The position numbers and the translations under genes are program-made. From Parapedobacter sp051400755 (GTDB taxonomy: Bacteria; Bacteroidota; Bacteroidia; Sphingobacteriales; Sphingobacteriaceae), in NCBI RefSeq assembly GCF_051400755.1, contig NZ_JBLFFL010000003.1, forward strand, positions 372,001-436,000: a stretch of 64,000 nt of DNA. The letters run 5' to 3'. Below the pieces are notes generated by a model, which ran no database searches, was not told the DNA's origin, and worked only from the letters and a program-made list of their open reading frames with translations. Below, in pieces: positions 16,175 through 23,820 of this stretch. Numbering within the stretch: the first letter of the stretch is position 1; every line of letters begins with the position of its first letter.

Positions 16175-16558
16175 ATGGCAAATAGTGAAAAAACGAGGTA
16201 TAGTGACGTAGAATTGCAAGAATTCAAAGAAATTATCCTGGATAAGCTCCGTGTGGCCAAAGAAGAGCTGTCAGCTTTGACCAAATCGTTAAACAGCAGT
16301 AATGGCAATGGCACTGACGATACGGCAGGGACATTCAAAACATTGGAAGATGGTTCCGCTACGTTAGAGAAAGAGCAGACCAATCAGCTGGCTGCACGCC
16401 AGAAAAAGTTCATCGACAACTTGGAGGCTGCATTGGTACGCATCGAAAATAAGACTTACGGCATCTGCCGTGAAACGGGCAAATTGATACCGAAAGAACG
16501 CTTACGTGCCGTGCCGCATACGACGCTCAGCATGGAAGCTAAAATGAAGCAATATTAG
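16175..16558 (+). CDS. TraR/DksA family protein lacking zinc cysteines
   Basis: A 127-residue protein. The N-terminal two-thirds is a helical coiled region (residues 10-45 and 65-95). The C-terminal YGICRETGKLIPKERLRAVP is the DksA/TraR zinc-finger segment, but only one of the four usual cysteines remains. This degenerate form is common in Bacteroidetes. DksA proteins bind the secondary channel of RNA polymerase and help (p)ppGpp adjust transcription; whether this variant does so is inference. It starts 3 bases after ileS and precedes lspA by 28 bases. Confidence 0.88.
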   Translation: MANSEKTRYSDVELQEFKEIILDKLRVAKEELSALTKSLNSSNGNGTDDTAGTFKTLEDGSATLEKEQTNQLAARQKKFIDNLEAALVRIENKTYGICRETGKLIPKERLRAVPHTTLSMEAKMKQY

Positions 16559-16586
16559 ACCAGCAATCGGGCTGTTAGCTAACACC

Positions 16587-17237
16587 ATGAAAGGTTATAC
16601 CAAACCCGTTATACTGATTATATCAGTACTCCTGATAGACCAGTTGGTCAAGCTGTGGATCAAGCTCAACATGACGCTTGGGCAGGAGTACAACATCATA
16701 GGAGATTGGTTCATCATCCATTTCACCGAAAACAATGGCATGGCTTTCGGACTGGAATTTGGTGGTGAAGCGGGCAAATTGGCCTTATCGCTCTTCCGTA
16801 TAGCGGCCGTTATCGGTATCGGATATGGTTTGCATTACATGGTCAAAAAGAAGTACCACCGCGGCTTCATCCTCAATGTGGCACTGATTTTCGCCGGCGC
16901 GATGGGCAACATCATCGACTCCACCTTTTATGGCGTTATCTTCAGCGAAAGCACCTGGTTTGACAAAGCCCGTCTATTCCCTGCTGAAGGTGGCTACTCC
17001 AGCTTCCTTCATGGCAAAGTGGTCGATATGCTGTATTTTCCCATCCTGAAAGGGCATTTTCCGGCGTGGCTGCCGGTATGGGGAGGCGAGGATTTTCTAT
17101 TCTTCCGGCCGGTATTCAACATCGCCGATTCGGCCATCACCGTGGGCGTGGCGCTCATCCTGATTTATCAAAAACGGTATTTCAAGGAAGAGGTGATCGA
17201 ACCCGAAAGCTACAATAGTGAGGTGGTGGAGGATTGA
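16587..17237 (+). CDS. lspA: Lipoprotein signal peptidase (signal peptidase II)
   Basis: A 216-residue inner-membrane aspartic protease with four membrane helices that removes signal peptides from prolipoproteins. The catalytic aspartates are Asp111 in GNIIDS and Asp181 in FNIADSAI. The segment between them is longer than in E. coli LspA, as in other Bacteroidetes, and forms a periplasmic loop. It is the last gene of the ileS operon and ends directly at a strong bidirectional terminator. The lipoproteins in this window (5218, 21700, 57523) would be its substrates. Confidence 0.95.
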   Translation: MKGYTKPVILIISVLLIDQLVKLWIKLNMTLGQEYNIIGDWFIIHFTENNGMAFGLEFGGEAGKLALSLFRIAAVIGIGYGLHYMVKKKYHRGFILNVALIFAGAMGNIIDSTFYGVIFSESTWFDKARLFPAEGGYSSFLHGKVVDMLYFPILKGHFPAWLPVWGGEDFLFFRPVFNIADSAITVGVALILIYQKRYFKEEVIEPESYNSEVVED

Positions 17238-17272
17238 TTATTTATGCGCGGCTATTGCCGCGCATAAATAAT
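17237..17272. terminator. Bidirectional terminator between lspA and gnd
   Basis: A perfect 16-bp stem, ATTATTTATGCGCGGC (17237-17252) with GCCGCGCATAAATAAT (17257-17272), and the loop TATT. It fills the space between two convergent genes. Confidence 0.92.
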
Positions 17273-17276
17273 GATA

Positions 17277-18731
17277 TCAAACGTCATAAGTCGTCGAGGA
17301 GGTTTCTCCGCCCCGGCCGGTCCAATTGGTATGGAAAAATTCACCGCGGGGTTTATCCAACCGCTCGTAGGTATGGGCGCCGAAATAATCCCGTTGCGCC
17401 TGTAGCAGGTTGGCCGGCAGCCGCTCGCAGCGGTAGCCATCGTAATAAATCAGTCCCGCGCTGAGACACGGTACCGGTATACCGTTGGTCACCGCTGTCG
17501 CGATCACGTTCCGCCATCCGCGCTGTGCTACCTGTATTTTCTCTTTGAAGAAGTCGTCCAATATCAGATTGGGCAATCCGGGATTTTTATCAAACGCTTC
17601 TTTGATTTTCCCCAAAAACGCCGACCGGATAATACAGCCTTCGCGCCACATCAAGGCGATGCTTCCATAGTTTAGCTCCCATCCATATTCCTTAGCGGCC
17701 ACGGCCATCATCTGAAAGCCCTGTGCGTAGGAGATCACCTTGGCAGCATACAGTGCATCCCGCAGGTCGTCGATAAAGGCCGTCCGGTCGCCGTCGAACG
17801 CCGGGACCGGTCCTTCTAGCACCTTGGAAGCAGCCACCCGCTCCTCTTTCAAGGCCGAGAGGCACCGGGCGAATACCGACTCCGCAATCAGCGTCAGCGG
17901 CACACCCAGGTCCAACGCCACGGTTCCCGTCCACTTACCGGTTCCTTTTTGTCCTGCGGTATCCAGGATTTTATCCACTAGCGGAAGGCCGTCCTCATCC
18001 TTGAACGCCAGAATGTCCCGCGTAATTTCAATCAGGTAGCTATCCAATTCCCCGTCGTTCCACTCTTTGAACACCTCATGCATCTCATCGGGTGTCATGC
18101 CCAGCACCTCTTTCATGATGTGGTAGGTCTCGTTGATCAACTGCATATCGCCGTATTCAATGCCGTTGTGCACCATCTTGACAAAATGCCCCGCGCCCCC
18201 ATCGCCGACCCAATCACAGCAGGGCGTGCCGTCGGCTACCTTTGCGGCGATCGACTGGAAAATCGGCCTGATCGCAGGCCATGCCGCTTTCGATCCCCCG
18301 GGCATGATGGACGGTCCCAAGAGTGCCCCTTCCTCACCGCCGGATACACCGGTACCGATATAAAGCAGCCCCTTGCTTTCCACATATTTCGCGCGGCGCT
18401 CGGTATCCGGGAAATGCGAATTGCCCCCGTCGATCATGATGTCGCCCGGCTCCAGATGCGGGATCAGCAGTTCGATGAAATCGTCCACCGGCTTACCGGC
18501 CTTGACCATCAGCATGATCTTGCGGGGACTTTTAAGGGAATCCACCAAATCCTCGATGGTGGTGGCCCCATAAATGTTCTTTCCTTTTGCCCGTCCATTG
18601 ACAAAACGTTCCACCTTATCCACCGTACGGTTGTAAGCAGATACATGAAAGCCTTTGCTTTCCATGTTCAAGATGAGATTTTCTCCCATTACGGCGATAC
18701 CAATGACGCCTATATCAGATTTTTCTTGCAT
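17277..18731 (-). CDS. gnd: 6-phosphogluconate dehydrogenase (decarboxylating)
   Basis: A 484-residue enzyme converting 6-phosphogluconate to ribulose 5-phosphate and CO2 with NADP reduction, in the oxidative pentose phosphate pathway. Motifs: the Rossmann-type IGVIGIAVMGENL at residues 7-19, GGNSHFPDTERR, the catalytic region GTGVSGGEEGALLGPSIMPG, and FVKMVHNGIEYGDMQL. I chose MQEKSDIGVIG (ATG at 18729-18731); an ATG nine codons upstream would overlap the promoter. No zwf or pgl gene is adjacent. It is convergent with lspA and divergent from the GH43 gene. Confidence 0.97.
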   Translation of the reverse strand: MQEKSDIGVIGIAVMGENLILNMESKGFHVSAYNRTVDKVERFVNGRAKGKNIYGATTIEDLVDSLKSPRKIMLMVKAGKPVDDFIELLIPHLEPGDIMIDGGNSHFPDTERRAKYVESKGLLYIGTGVSGGEEGALLGPSIMPGGSKAAWPAIRPIFQSIAAKVADGTPCCDWVGDGGAGHFVKMVHNGIEYGDMQLINETYHIMKEVLGMTPDEMHEVFKEWNDGELDSYLIEITRDILAFKDEDGLPLVDKILDTAGQKGTGKWTGTVALDLGVPLTLIAESVFARCLSALKEERVAASKVLEGPVPAFDGDRTAFIDDLRDALYAAKVISYAQGFQMMAVAAKEYGWELNYGSIALMWREGCIIRSAFLGKIKEAFDKNPGLPNLILDDFFKEKIQVAQRGWRNVIATAVTNGIPVPCLSAGLIYYDGYRCERLPANLLQAQRDYFGAHTYERLDKPRGEFFHTNWTGRGGETSSTTYDV

Positions 18732-18755
18732 AGCTATATTTTCGGATTCCGCTCC

Positions 18756-18763
18756 CAAAGTTA
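18756..18763 (-). promoter_or_regulatory. -7 promoter element of gnd
   Basis: On the - strand TAACTTTG followed by G matches TAnnTTTG; the ATG is 24 bases downstream. Confidence 0.55.
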
Positions 18764-18878
18764 TACTTTACGTATTAGGAAAAAAGACAAAAATGGAAAA
18801 ATGTGATTATTGTGATGGCCGGGAATCGAAATTACAACAGAAACTGTATTTTAGCGGTCGTACAAAACCCGATGTTGC

Positions 18879-19865
18879 ATGAAGACGTTCCGTATCTACG
18901 GCTTTTTGATTATCCTAGGGCTTTTCGCCAATTGCTCCCAATCGTTGATCGCCCAGCAAAACCCCGTGTTTCCGGGCTGGTATGCCGATCCGGAGGGCAT
19001 CATCTATGGCGACCGCTTTTGGGTGTATCCCACCTATTCCGCACCTTATGAAGAGCAGGTGTTTTTCGATGCCTTTTCCTCGCCCGACCTTGTCCACTGG
19101 ACCAAGCATCCGGTGATCATCGATACGGCAGCAGTCAAATGGGCCAAGCGTGCCATGTGGGCGCCGGGTGTGTTGGAGAAAGGTGGCAAATACTACCTTT
19201 TCTTTGCGGCCAATGATGTGCATGAAGGCGAGGTAGGCGGCATTGGCGTGGCCGTGGCCGATAAGCCCGAGGGACCGTTCAAAGACCTGCTGGGCAAGCC
19301 GCTGATCAATGCGATCGTCAATGGCGCACAGCCCATTGATCAATTTGTGTTCAAGGACAGCGATGGTACGTACTACCTATATTACGGTGGCTGGCAGCAT
19401 TGCAACATCGTCAAGCTAAATGATGATTTTACCGGCCTAGTACCGTTTGATGATGGCGAAACCTACAAAGAGGTGACACCGGAAGGCTATGTCGAAGGGC
19501 CATTCATGTTCACCCGCAACGGCAAATATTATTTCATGTGGTCTGAAGGCGGCTGGGGCGGTCCGCATTATAAAGTGGCTTATGCCATAGCGGATAGTCC
19601 GTTCGGGCCATTCAAACGTGCAGCCACCATCCTGGAGCAAGATCCCGAAATCGCCACCGGCGCGGGCCACCACTCGGTCATCCAAATCCCGGGCAAAGAT
19701 CAATGGTATATCGTGTACCATCGCCGCCCGCTTGGCAAAACAGGCGCCAATGAACGGGCCACCTGCATCGATGAGATGCACTTTGACGAAAACGGCCACA
19801 TCCTACCCGTCAAGATGACTCATACCGGTGTAAGCTATCCTTTGGGGGCAACTGGTACATACTAA
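18879..19865 (+). CDS. Glycoside hydrolase family 43 protein (secreted)
   Basis: A 328-residue five-bladed beta-propeller hydrolase. The three GH43 acidic residues are in place: Asp37 in WYADPEG (general base), Asp154 in QPIDQFVF (pKa modulator) and Glu206 in YVEGPF (general acid). An N-terminal signal sequence is present; LFANC looks like a weak lipobox, but cleavage at LIAQ is equally likely. GH43 enzymes usually cut alpha-L-arabinofuranosides or beta-xylosides from plant polymers; the exact substrate is not readable. No SusC/SusD pair is adjacent, so it is not in an obvious polysaccharide utilisation locus. Confidence 0.9.
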   Translation: MKTFRIYGFLIILGLFANCSQSLIAQQNPVFPGWYADPEGIIYGDRFWVYPTYSAPYEEQVFFDAFSSPDLVHWTKHPVIIDTAAVKWAKRAMWAPGVLEKGGKYYLFFAANDVHEGEVGGIGVAVADKPEGPFKDLLGKPLINAIVNGAQPIDQFVFKDSDGTYYLYYGGWQHCNIVKLNDDFTGLVPFDDGETYKEVTPEGYVEGPFMFTRNGKYYFMWSEGGWGGPHYKVAYAIADSPFGPFKRAATILEQDPEIATGAGHHSVIQIPGKDQWYIVYHRRPLGKTGANERATCIDEMHFDENGHILPVKMTHTGVSYPLGATGTY

Positions 19866-19910
19866 CATTAATTTCCAAAAGTGATGACTGAACGTGCAAG
19901 TCCGAAAACA

Positions 19911-20810
19911 ATGAAGATACTCGTTACGGGAAGCAATGGGCTACTGGGCCAGAAGATTACCGACCTGGCGCTTAACGACGATACGGTTGAGCTGATTGCG
20001 ACTTCCCGGGGTGAAAATCGCCATCCCGTCAAAAGCGGTTATCGGTATATCGACTTAGACATCCTCGATGGGCAGCGGCTCAGGGAAGTCATCGCCGAGC
20101 AACAGCCCGATGCGATTATCAATACGGCCGCGATGACCAATGTAGATACCTGCGAACATGATCCCGAGGGCTGCCAGAAACTGAATGTAGATGCCGTTGC
20201 GCAGTTGATATCCTTGTCCGAAGCCTTCGGCATCCACCTGATCCACCTGTCTACCGATTTCATTTTCGATGGCGAAGACGGGCCCTATGCAGAGGATGCC
20301 CCCCCCAATCCGCTAAGCCTGTATGGCCGGAGCAAATTAGCAGCCGAGCACCTCATCCAGCAGTCCAGCTGTAAATGGGCTATCCTACGCACCATACTGG
20401 TATATGGTGTGGTGGCCGATATGAGCCGGAGCAATATCGTCCTGTGGGCTAAGGGAGCATTGGAAAAAGGGCAACCGCTCAAGGTGGTCAACGACCAATG
20501 GCGGATGCCGACACTGGCCGAGGACCTAGCCAATGCATGCCTCCTTACCGCCATCAAACAGGCCGAGGGTATCTATCACATCTCGGGCAGCGATCTGTTC
20601 GCCATTCACGAATTGGTTGCCGCTGTGGCCGATTTCTGGGGATTGGACAAGTCATTGATCACCGAAGTGAGCTCCGCGACGCTGAGCCAAGCCGCGCCGC
20701 GGCCCAAGCGGACAGGATTCATACTCGATAAAGCCCGCAAGGTATTGGGTTATCAACCACATGATTTTGAAGAAGGGCTGGCCGTCGTTGACCGGCAGCT
20801 CAAAAAATAA
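19911..20810 (+). CDS. RmlD-like sugar-nucleotide reductase (SDR family)
   Basis: A 299-residue extended short-chain dehydrogenase. The NAD(P)-binding GSNGLLGQ is at residues 7-14, HLSTDFIFDG matches the RmlD motif, and the catalytic YGRSK has Tyr138 and Lys142. The family reduces dTDP-4-dehydrorhamnose to dTDP-rhamnose, but no rmlA, rmlB or rmlC is nearby, so the substrate may differ. I chose the ATG at 19911, which opens directly into the Rossmann strand MKILVTG; an ATG at 19884 would add nine residues. It lies 45 bases after the GH43 gene. Confidence 0.85.
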   Translation: MKILVTGSNGLLGQKITDLALNDDTVELIATSRGENRHPVKSGYRYIDLDILDGQRLREVIAEQQPDAIINTAAMTNVDTCEHDPEGCQKLNVDAVAQLISLSEAFGIHLIHLSTDFIFDGEDGPYAEDAPPNPLSLYGRSKLAAEHLIQQSSCKWAILRTILVYGVVADMSRSNIVLWAKGALEKGQPLKVVNDQWRMPTLAEDLANACLLTAIKQAEGIYHISGSDLFAIHELVAAVADFWGLDKSLITEVSSATLSQAAPRPKRTGFILDKARKVLGYQPHDFEEGLAVVDRQLKK

Positions 20811-20821
20811 TCCCATCTTTG
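20788..20821 (+). promoter_or_regulatory. Promoter of the thioesterase gene
   Basis: TTGA (20788-20791) and CATCTTTG (20814-20821) are 22 bases apart. The -7 box differs from consensus at one base. The predicted transcript would begin with the hairpin at 20829-20878. Confidence 0.5.
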
Positions 20822-20828
20822 CAGCATG

Positions 20829-20878
20829 AAACCTGCCATATCAGCGCCTTACGCAAAAGGCGATGAAAATGCAGGTTC
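20829..20878 (+). promoter_or_regulatory. Long hairpin at the predicted 5' end of the thioesterase mRNA
   Basis: AACCTGC (20830-20836) pairs with GCAGGTT (20871-20877), and inner segments AT/AT, TCA/TGA and GCGCCTT/AAGGCG continue the stem to a 6-base loop with few interruptions, about 20 bp in all. No T run follows, so it is not a typical terminator. It matches no riboswitch I know. Confidence 0.45.
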
Positions 20879-20910
20879 CATGAGGCCATTAAAAGACAAA
20901 TAATTTACGA

Positions 20911-21435
20911 ATGACACAAAAGTTTGCCCGCGAATCATATACCATCATGAACGAACTGGTGCTCCCTAACGACACCAACACGCTAAACAACCTGATGGGC
21001 GGCCGGCTGCTTCACTGGATGGATATTGCCGCTGCCATCTCTGCTCAAAAACACTGCAACCGCATCGTGGTAACCGCTGCCGTAGACAACGTATCCTTTA
21101 AGCATCCAGTAAAATTGGGCGATGTCATCAGTATCGAAGCCAAAGTAACACGGGCATTTACCACTTCTGTGGAGGTGCGGCTTACCGTATGGGCACAGAA
21201 TATTCCTTCAGGCACGAAGGTCAAGTCAAACGAAGCGTATTATACGTTTGTCGCGATCGACGAGCACGAGCACACGATCAACGTACCTCAGCTTATCCCC
21301 GAGACCGAGGAAGAACAGAAATTATTCAACGAAGCGCTTCAGCGCCGTCAACTCCGGCTCGTATTGGCCGGCAAACTCAAGCCAAAGGACGCCAAGGAAC
21401 TTCAAAACCTGCTGCTTACCTTCTCCGCGGAATAA
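20911..21435 (+). CDS. Acyl-CoA thioesterase (hotdog fold)
   Basis: A 174-residue hotdog protein of the YciA/ACOT group, which hydrolyses acyl-CoA to free acid and CoA in the cytoplasm. Family motifs: NTLNNLMGGRLLHWMDIAAA, with the conserved catalytic-region Asn/Asp, and VDNVSFKHPVKLGDVISIEA. A charged C-terminal helix follows the core. Its 3' end overlaps the end of the convergent small membrane protein gene by 20 bases. The predicted mRNA leader contains a large hairpin. Confidence 0.92.
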   Translation: MTQKFARESYTIMNELVLPNDTNTLNNLMGGRLLHWMDIAAAISAQKHCNRIVVTAAVDNVSFKHPVKLGDVISIEAKVTRAFTTSVEVRLTVWAQNIPSGTKVKSNEAYYTFVAIDEHEHTINVPQLIPETEEEQKLFNEALQRRQLRLVLAGKLKPKDAKELQNLLLTFSAE

Positions 21436-21628
21436 CCAATAGGACAACGCCAGCCAGTAATAGTATACCCCCCACATAGGGCGGCCAATTGACCTGTTCC
21501 TGTTTATCAGCCGTGATCTCCACTGAGCCGATATCCACCACTTTTTCCTCGCGTGTAAACGAAAAGCCGGTCCACACGAGCATGACTGCTCCCAGAACGA
21601 TCAAGATAATGCCAACGGTCCTTGCCAT
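21416..21628 (-). CDS. Small two-helix membrane protein
   Basis: A 70-residue protein with two membrane helices (residues 5-21 and 50-66) and a short polar loop containing EKVVDIGSVEITADKQE. The pattern (GIILIVLGAVMLVWTGFSF, then VVDIG) recurs in small uncharacterised Bacteroidetes membrane proteins. The start MARTVGI fits well. Its coding end overlaps the convergent thioesterase gene by 20 bases. Function unknown. Confidence 0.75.
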   Translation of the reverse strand: MARTVGIILIVLGAVMLVWTGFSFTREEKVVDIGSVEITADKQEQVNWPPYVGGILLLAGVVLLVIPRRR

Positions 21629-21699
21629 ACGGTTTGTTTTATCGTATGCAACAACGACCGTTGGAAAATGTTTGAATGGGTATTGAACCCGATGGCGGG

Positions 21700-22701
21700 C
21701 TACTTCGCCGGTATCACGGTAATCTTCCGGAATTGTACCCCCGTGTGGTCTCCCTGTAGGTAAATTGGACCAGGCTCACCTTCGCGGCTATCGCGTGCAC
21801 CGCCTGTAATCCCGGGGATCTCCTGATTATTGATAATGGTTTTGCCGTTGGCTACGATCGTAACCATACGCCCACGCAGGGTGATTTCGTATTTATTCCA
21901 CTCATTCGGTCCTAATGTCGCCATTTCACTGGGCGACAAGAAGCCATATATACCGCCGAAATACAAAGAGCCGGGGTGCCTGTCTTTTGGTGAATCCTCA
22001 ATCTGTACCTCATAACGTCCTCGCAAATAAATACCGGAATTGGCTCCTTCTGCATAACGGAATTCGGCAACCAGTTTAAAATCTTCAAACTGCTGTTCAC
22101 TGATCAGGTTGGCACCCGATTCTTTATTGATCAGTATACCGTCTTCCACCACCCATTGGCTATTATCGCCCGAAGTCTTCCATCCGGTTAGGTCTTTGCC
22201 ATTGAAGAGGTCAATGGGTTGGCCCCATTGTGCTTCGCCCGTTCTGGTCAGATAAGGAGCCTTAACCCCCGTAAACGGAAACGTATTCCCCTTATTGGTC
22301 GTGATCGTGCCCTTGATACCCTCGGCGGTCAGCTCTCCTTCAACCGTAAAAAGGCCACCTCCTCCCTCCCATTGCGGCGGGATCTGGAATGAAAACACGC
22401 CATTCTGGAGGGTAATGTGCGAAACCGGGCGACTGCTCCCCGCATCAGACACAAAAGCACCTACCAGTACATCAAAGCCCGATAATTTGACTTCCAGCCA
22501 TGACGGCGCTTCCTCGCCTTCTTTATCTACGGTGATATCCCAACGCCCGATCAGTCCTTCAGCCTCTTCGGGCACGACCTGCGTAGCCGCGTTATGTATC
22601 TCTTCTTCCTGTTTCTGTATTGTCGTTCCGTTGTTGCACGAAATGACACTTACCGCTAACAAACCCATTAAAGGGCCGTATATTGCATACTGCTTCAACA
22701 T
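21700..22701 (-). CDS. DUF1080 (3-keto-disaccharide hydrolase) lipoprotein
   Basis: A 333-residue lipoprotein with the lipobox VISC (Cys22). Residues about 50-150 are a beta-rich domain starting LIGRWDITVD. The C-terminal 180 residues are DUF1080, with DLFNGKDLTGWKTSGDNSQW, NSGIYLRGRYEVQIEDS and GPIYLQGDHTGVQFRKI. DUF1080 has a laminin-G/GH16-like fold, and characterised members hydrolyse 3-keto-glycosides made by periplasmic oxidoreductases. A GMC/subunit 3 operon that could make such compounds lies at 55.8-58.1 kb. It follows the EVE gene by 42 bases. Confidence 0.88.
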   Translation of the reverse strand: MLKQYAIYGPLMGLLAVSVISCNNGTTIQKQEEEIHNAATQVVPEEAEGLIGRWDITVDKEGEEAPSWLEVKLSGFDVLVGAFVSDAGSSRPVSHITLQNGVFSFQIPPQWEGGGGLFTVEGELTAEGIKGTITTNKGNTFPFTGVKAPYLTRTGEAQWGQPIDLFNGKDLTGWKTSGDNSQWVVEDGILINKESGANLISEQQFEDFKLVAEFRYAEGANSGIYLRGRYEVQIEDSPKDRHPGSLYFGGIYGFLSPSEMATLGPNEWNKYEITLRGRMVTIVANGKTIINNQEIPGITGGARDSREGEPGPIYLQGDHTGVQFRKITVIPAK

Positions 22702-22743
22702 ATTTATAGGGTTAAATTTTCCAAGGGAGCTAATCTACAAAAA

Positions 22744-23148
22744 TTATGTTCCTAGTGCGACAATGCGGTCAAACTCCTCCCGCATCAGCGGCATCACCGA
22801 CAAGCGGCCCTGGCGCACCAACGCAATGTTCTGAAGCAATGGCTCTTTCTTAATGGTCTCCAAGGTGACCGGCTTTCTCAGCGTTTCCACCGGCGCCAAG
22901 TCCACCACTACCCAGCGTTCATCCGAGGTAGTGGGGTCTTGATAATGTTCTTTCACCACGTTGGCAATGCCCACGACCTCCTTGCCTTCATTGCTATGAT
23001 AAAATAAGACCAGATCGCCCTTCTTCATTGCCAGCAGGGTGAGCCTCGCCTGGTAATTGCGCACGCCATCCCAAACCGTCCGTTTATCCTCGAGAAATCG
23101 CTGCCAGCTATATTTAAATGGCTCCGATTTGACTAAAAAATGGTTCAT
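22744..23148 (-). CDS. EVE-domain protein
   Basis: A 134-residue protein made of a single EVE domain (PUA-like fold). Motifs: MNHFLVKSEPFKYSWQRF at the N-terminus, WDGVRNYQARLTLLAMKKGD and VLFYHSNEGKEVVGIANVVK. Stand-alone EVE proteins are related to thymocyte nuclear protein 1 and are thought to read modified bases in nucleic acids. No restriction or methylase gene is next to it. It lies 56 bases downstream of gldC, across a short AT-rich direct repeat. Confidence 0.9.
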   Translation of the reverse strand: MNHFLVKSEPFKYSWQRFLEDKRTVWDGVRNYQARLTLLAMKKGDLVLFYHSNEGKEVVGIANVVKEHYQDPTTSDERWVVVDLAPVETLRKPVTLETIKKEPLLQNIALVRQGRLSVMPLMREEFDRIVALGT

Positions 23149-23160
23149 GCGATGTTAGAT

Positions 23161-23187
23161 TTTAGATTTACGACTTTAGATTTACGA
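23161..23187. repeat. Short tandem repeat between gldC and the EVE gene
   Basis: TTTAGATTTACGA occurs twice (23161-23173 and 23175-23187), 14 bases apart. Such TTTAGA-type low-complexity tracts are common between Bacteroidetes genes. Confidence 0.7.
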
Positions 23188-23204
23188 TTCCGTGCGTCCA
23201 CGTG

Positions 23205-23564
23205 TTAGTTCTGTTTTTGGGTCACCTCCATCTTCTCGGCGAAATGGTCGCAGTAGTCCCGCAGGTCGCCGATGACTGCTTTCGCCACTTCATCATCGCC
23301 GGAAGCCCGGATGAAGGTGTCGCCCAGCGTCTGTAGCGTTTCATAGAAAAAGCGCTTCATTTCATCCAAGGGCATGTCCTTTGTCCAAAGGTCTATGCGC
23401 ATGGAATTTTTATAATGGTGGTCCCACAGCGCCAGAAACATGGCTTTGGCCGGCAGTGCTTCTGCGTTCTCCCCGTCGGATGATTCCCAGGAGATGTTAT
23501 CCGGTACGTTGTGCTCATCGAGTTCAATCGTCAGTTTTATTTCTGCTTTTTTCATGTTATTCAT
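23205..23564 (-). CDS. gldC: Gliding motility protein GldC
   Basis: A 119-residue acidic cytoplasmic protein matching GldC: MKKAEIKLTIELDEHNVP at the start, followed by AKAMFLALWDHHYKNSMRID and TKDMPLDEMKRFFYETLQT. GldC is found across Bacteroidetes, including non-gliding species, and is needed for full gliding in Flavobacterium, where gliding is linked to the type IX secretion system. The first ATG (23564) and one three codons later are both possible starts. It follows a small membrane protein gene by 7 bases in the rhlE unit. Confidence 0.92.
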   Translation of the reverse strand: MNNMKKAEIKLTIELDEHNVPDNISWESSDGENAEALPAKAMFLALWDHHYKNSMRIDLWTKDMPLDEMKRFFYETLQTLGDTFIRASGDDEVAKAVIGDLRDYCDHFAEKMEVTQKQN

Positions 23565-23571
23565 TCCATAT

Positions 23572-23820
23572 TTACCATACCCGTATCACCCATACCAATA
23601 CCACCACCAGCACCAAAAACACCCCTTCGGCCATCCATATACGTTTAAGCTTGCGCAGCAGTAACCGAAAAAACTGGTCGGCCGCAACAAGCACCAGCAA
23701 AAGTAATAAAAACCAACCAATGGTGCCTACGCCGATCTTGTCGGCGATGACTTGCCACAGCAGCCAGGTAACCAGCAATGCCGCAGCAATATTCAGCGGG
23801 GTAATTCGCAACTGCCTCAT
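23572..23820 (-). CDS. Small membrane protein of unknown function
   Basis: An 82-residue protein with three hydrophobic stretches (residues 7-25, 34-47 and 64-81) separated by basic segments (RLLLRKLKRIW). The start codon overlaps the stop of rhlE by 3 to 4 bases, and gldC follows 7 bases after the stop, so all three genes are translationally linked. I do not recognise a family. The position next to gldC is the only functional hint. Confidence 0.7.
   Translation of the reverse strand: MRQLRITPLNIAAALLVTWLLWQVIADKIGVGTIGWFLLLLLVLVAADQFFRLLLRKLKRIWMAEGVFLVLVVVLVWVIRVW

Noticed and set aside
18078..18806. Long + strand open frame (242 codons) opposite gnd
   Set aside because: It is the antisense frame of gnd, which has all family motifs. 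The product has no recognisable domain and is an effect of GC-rich codons.
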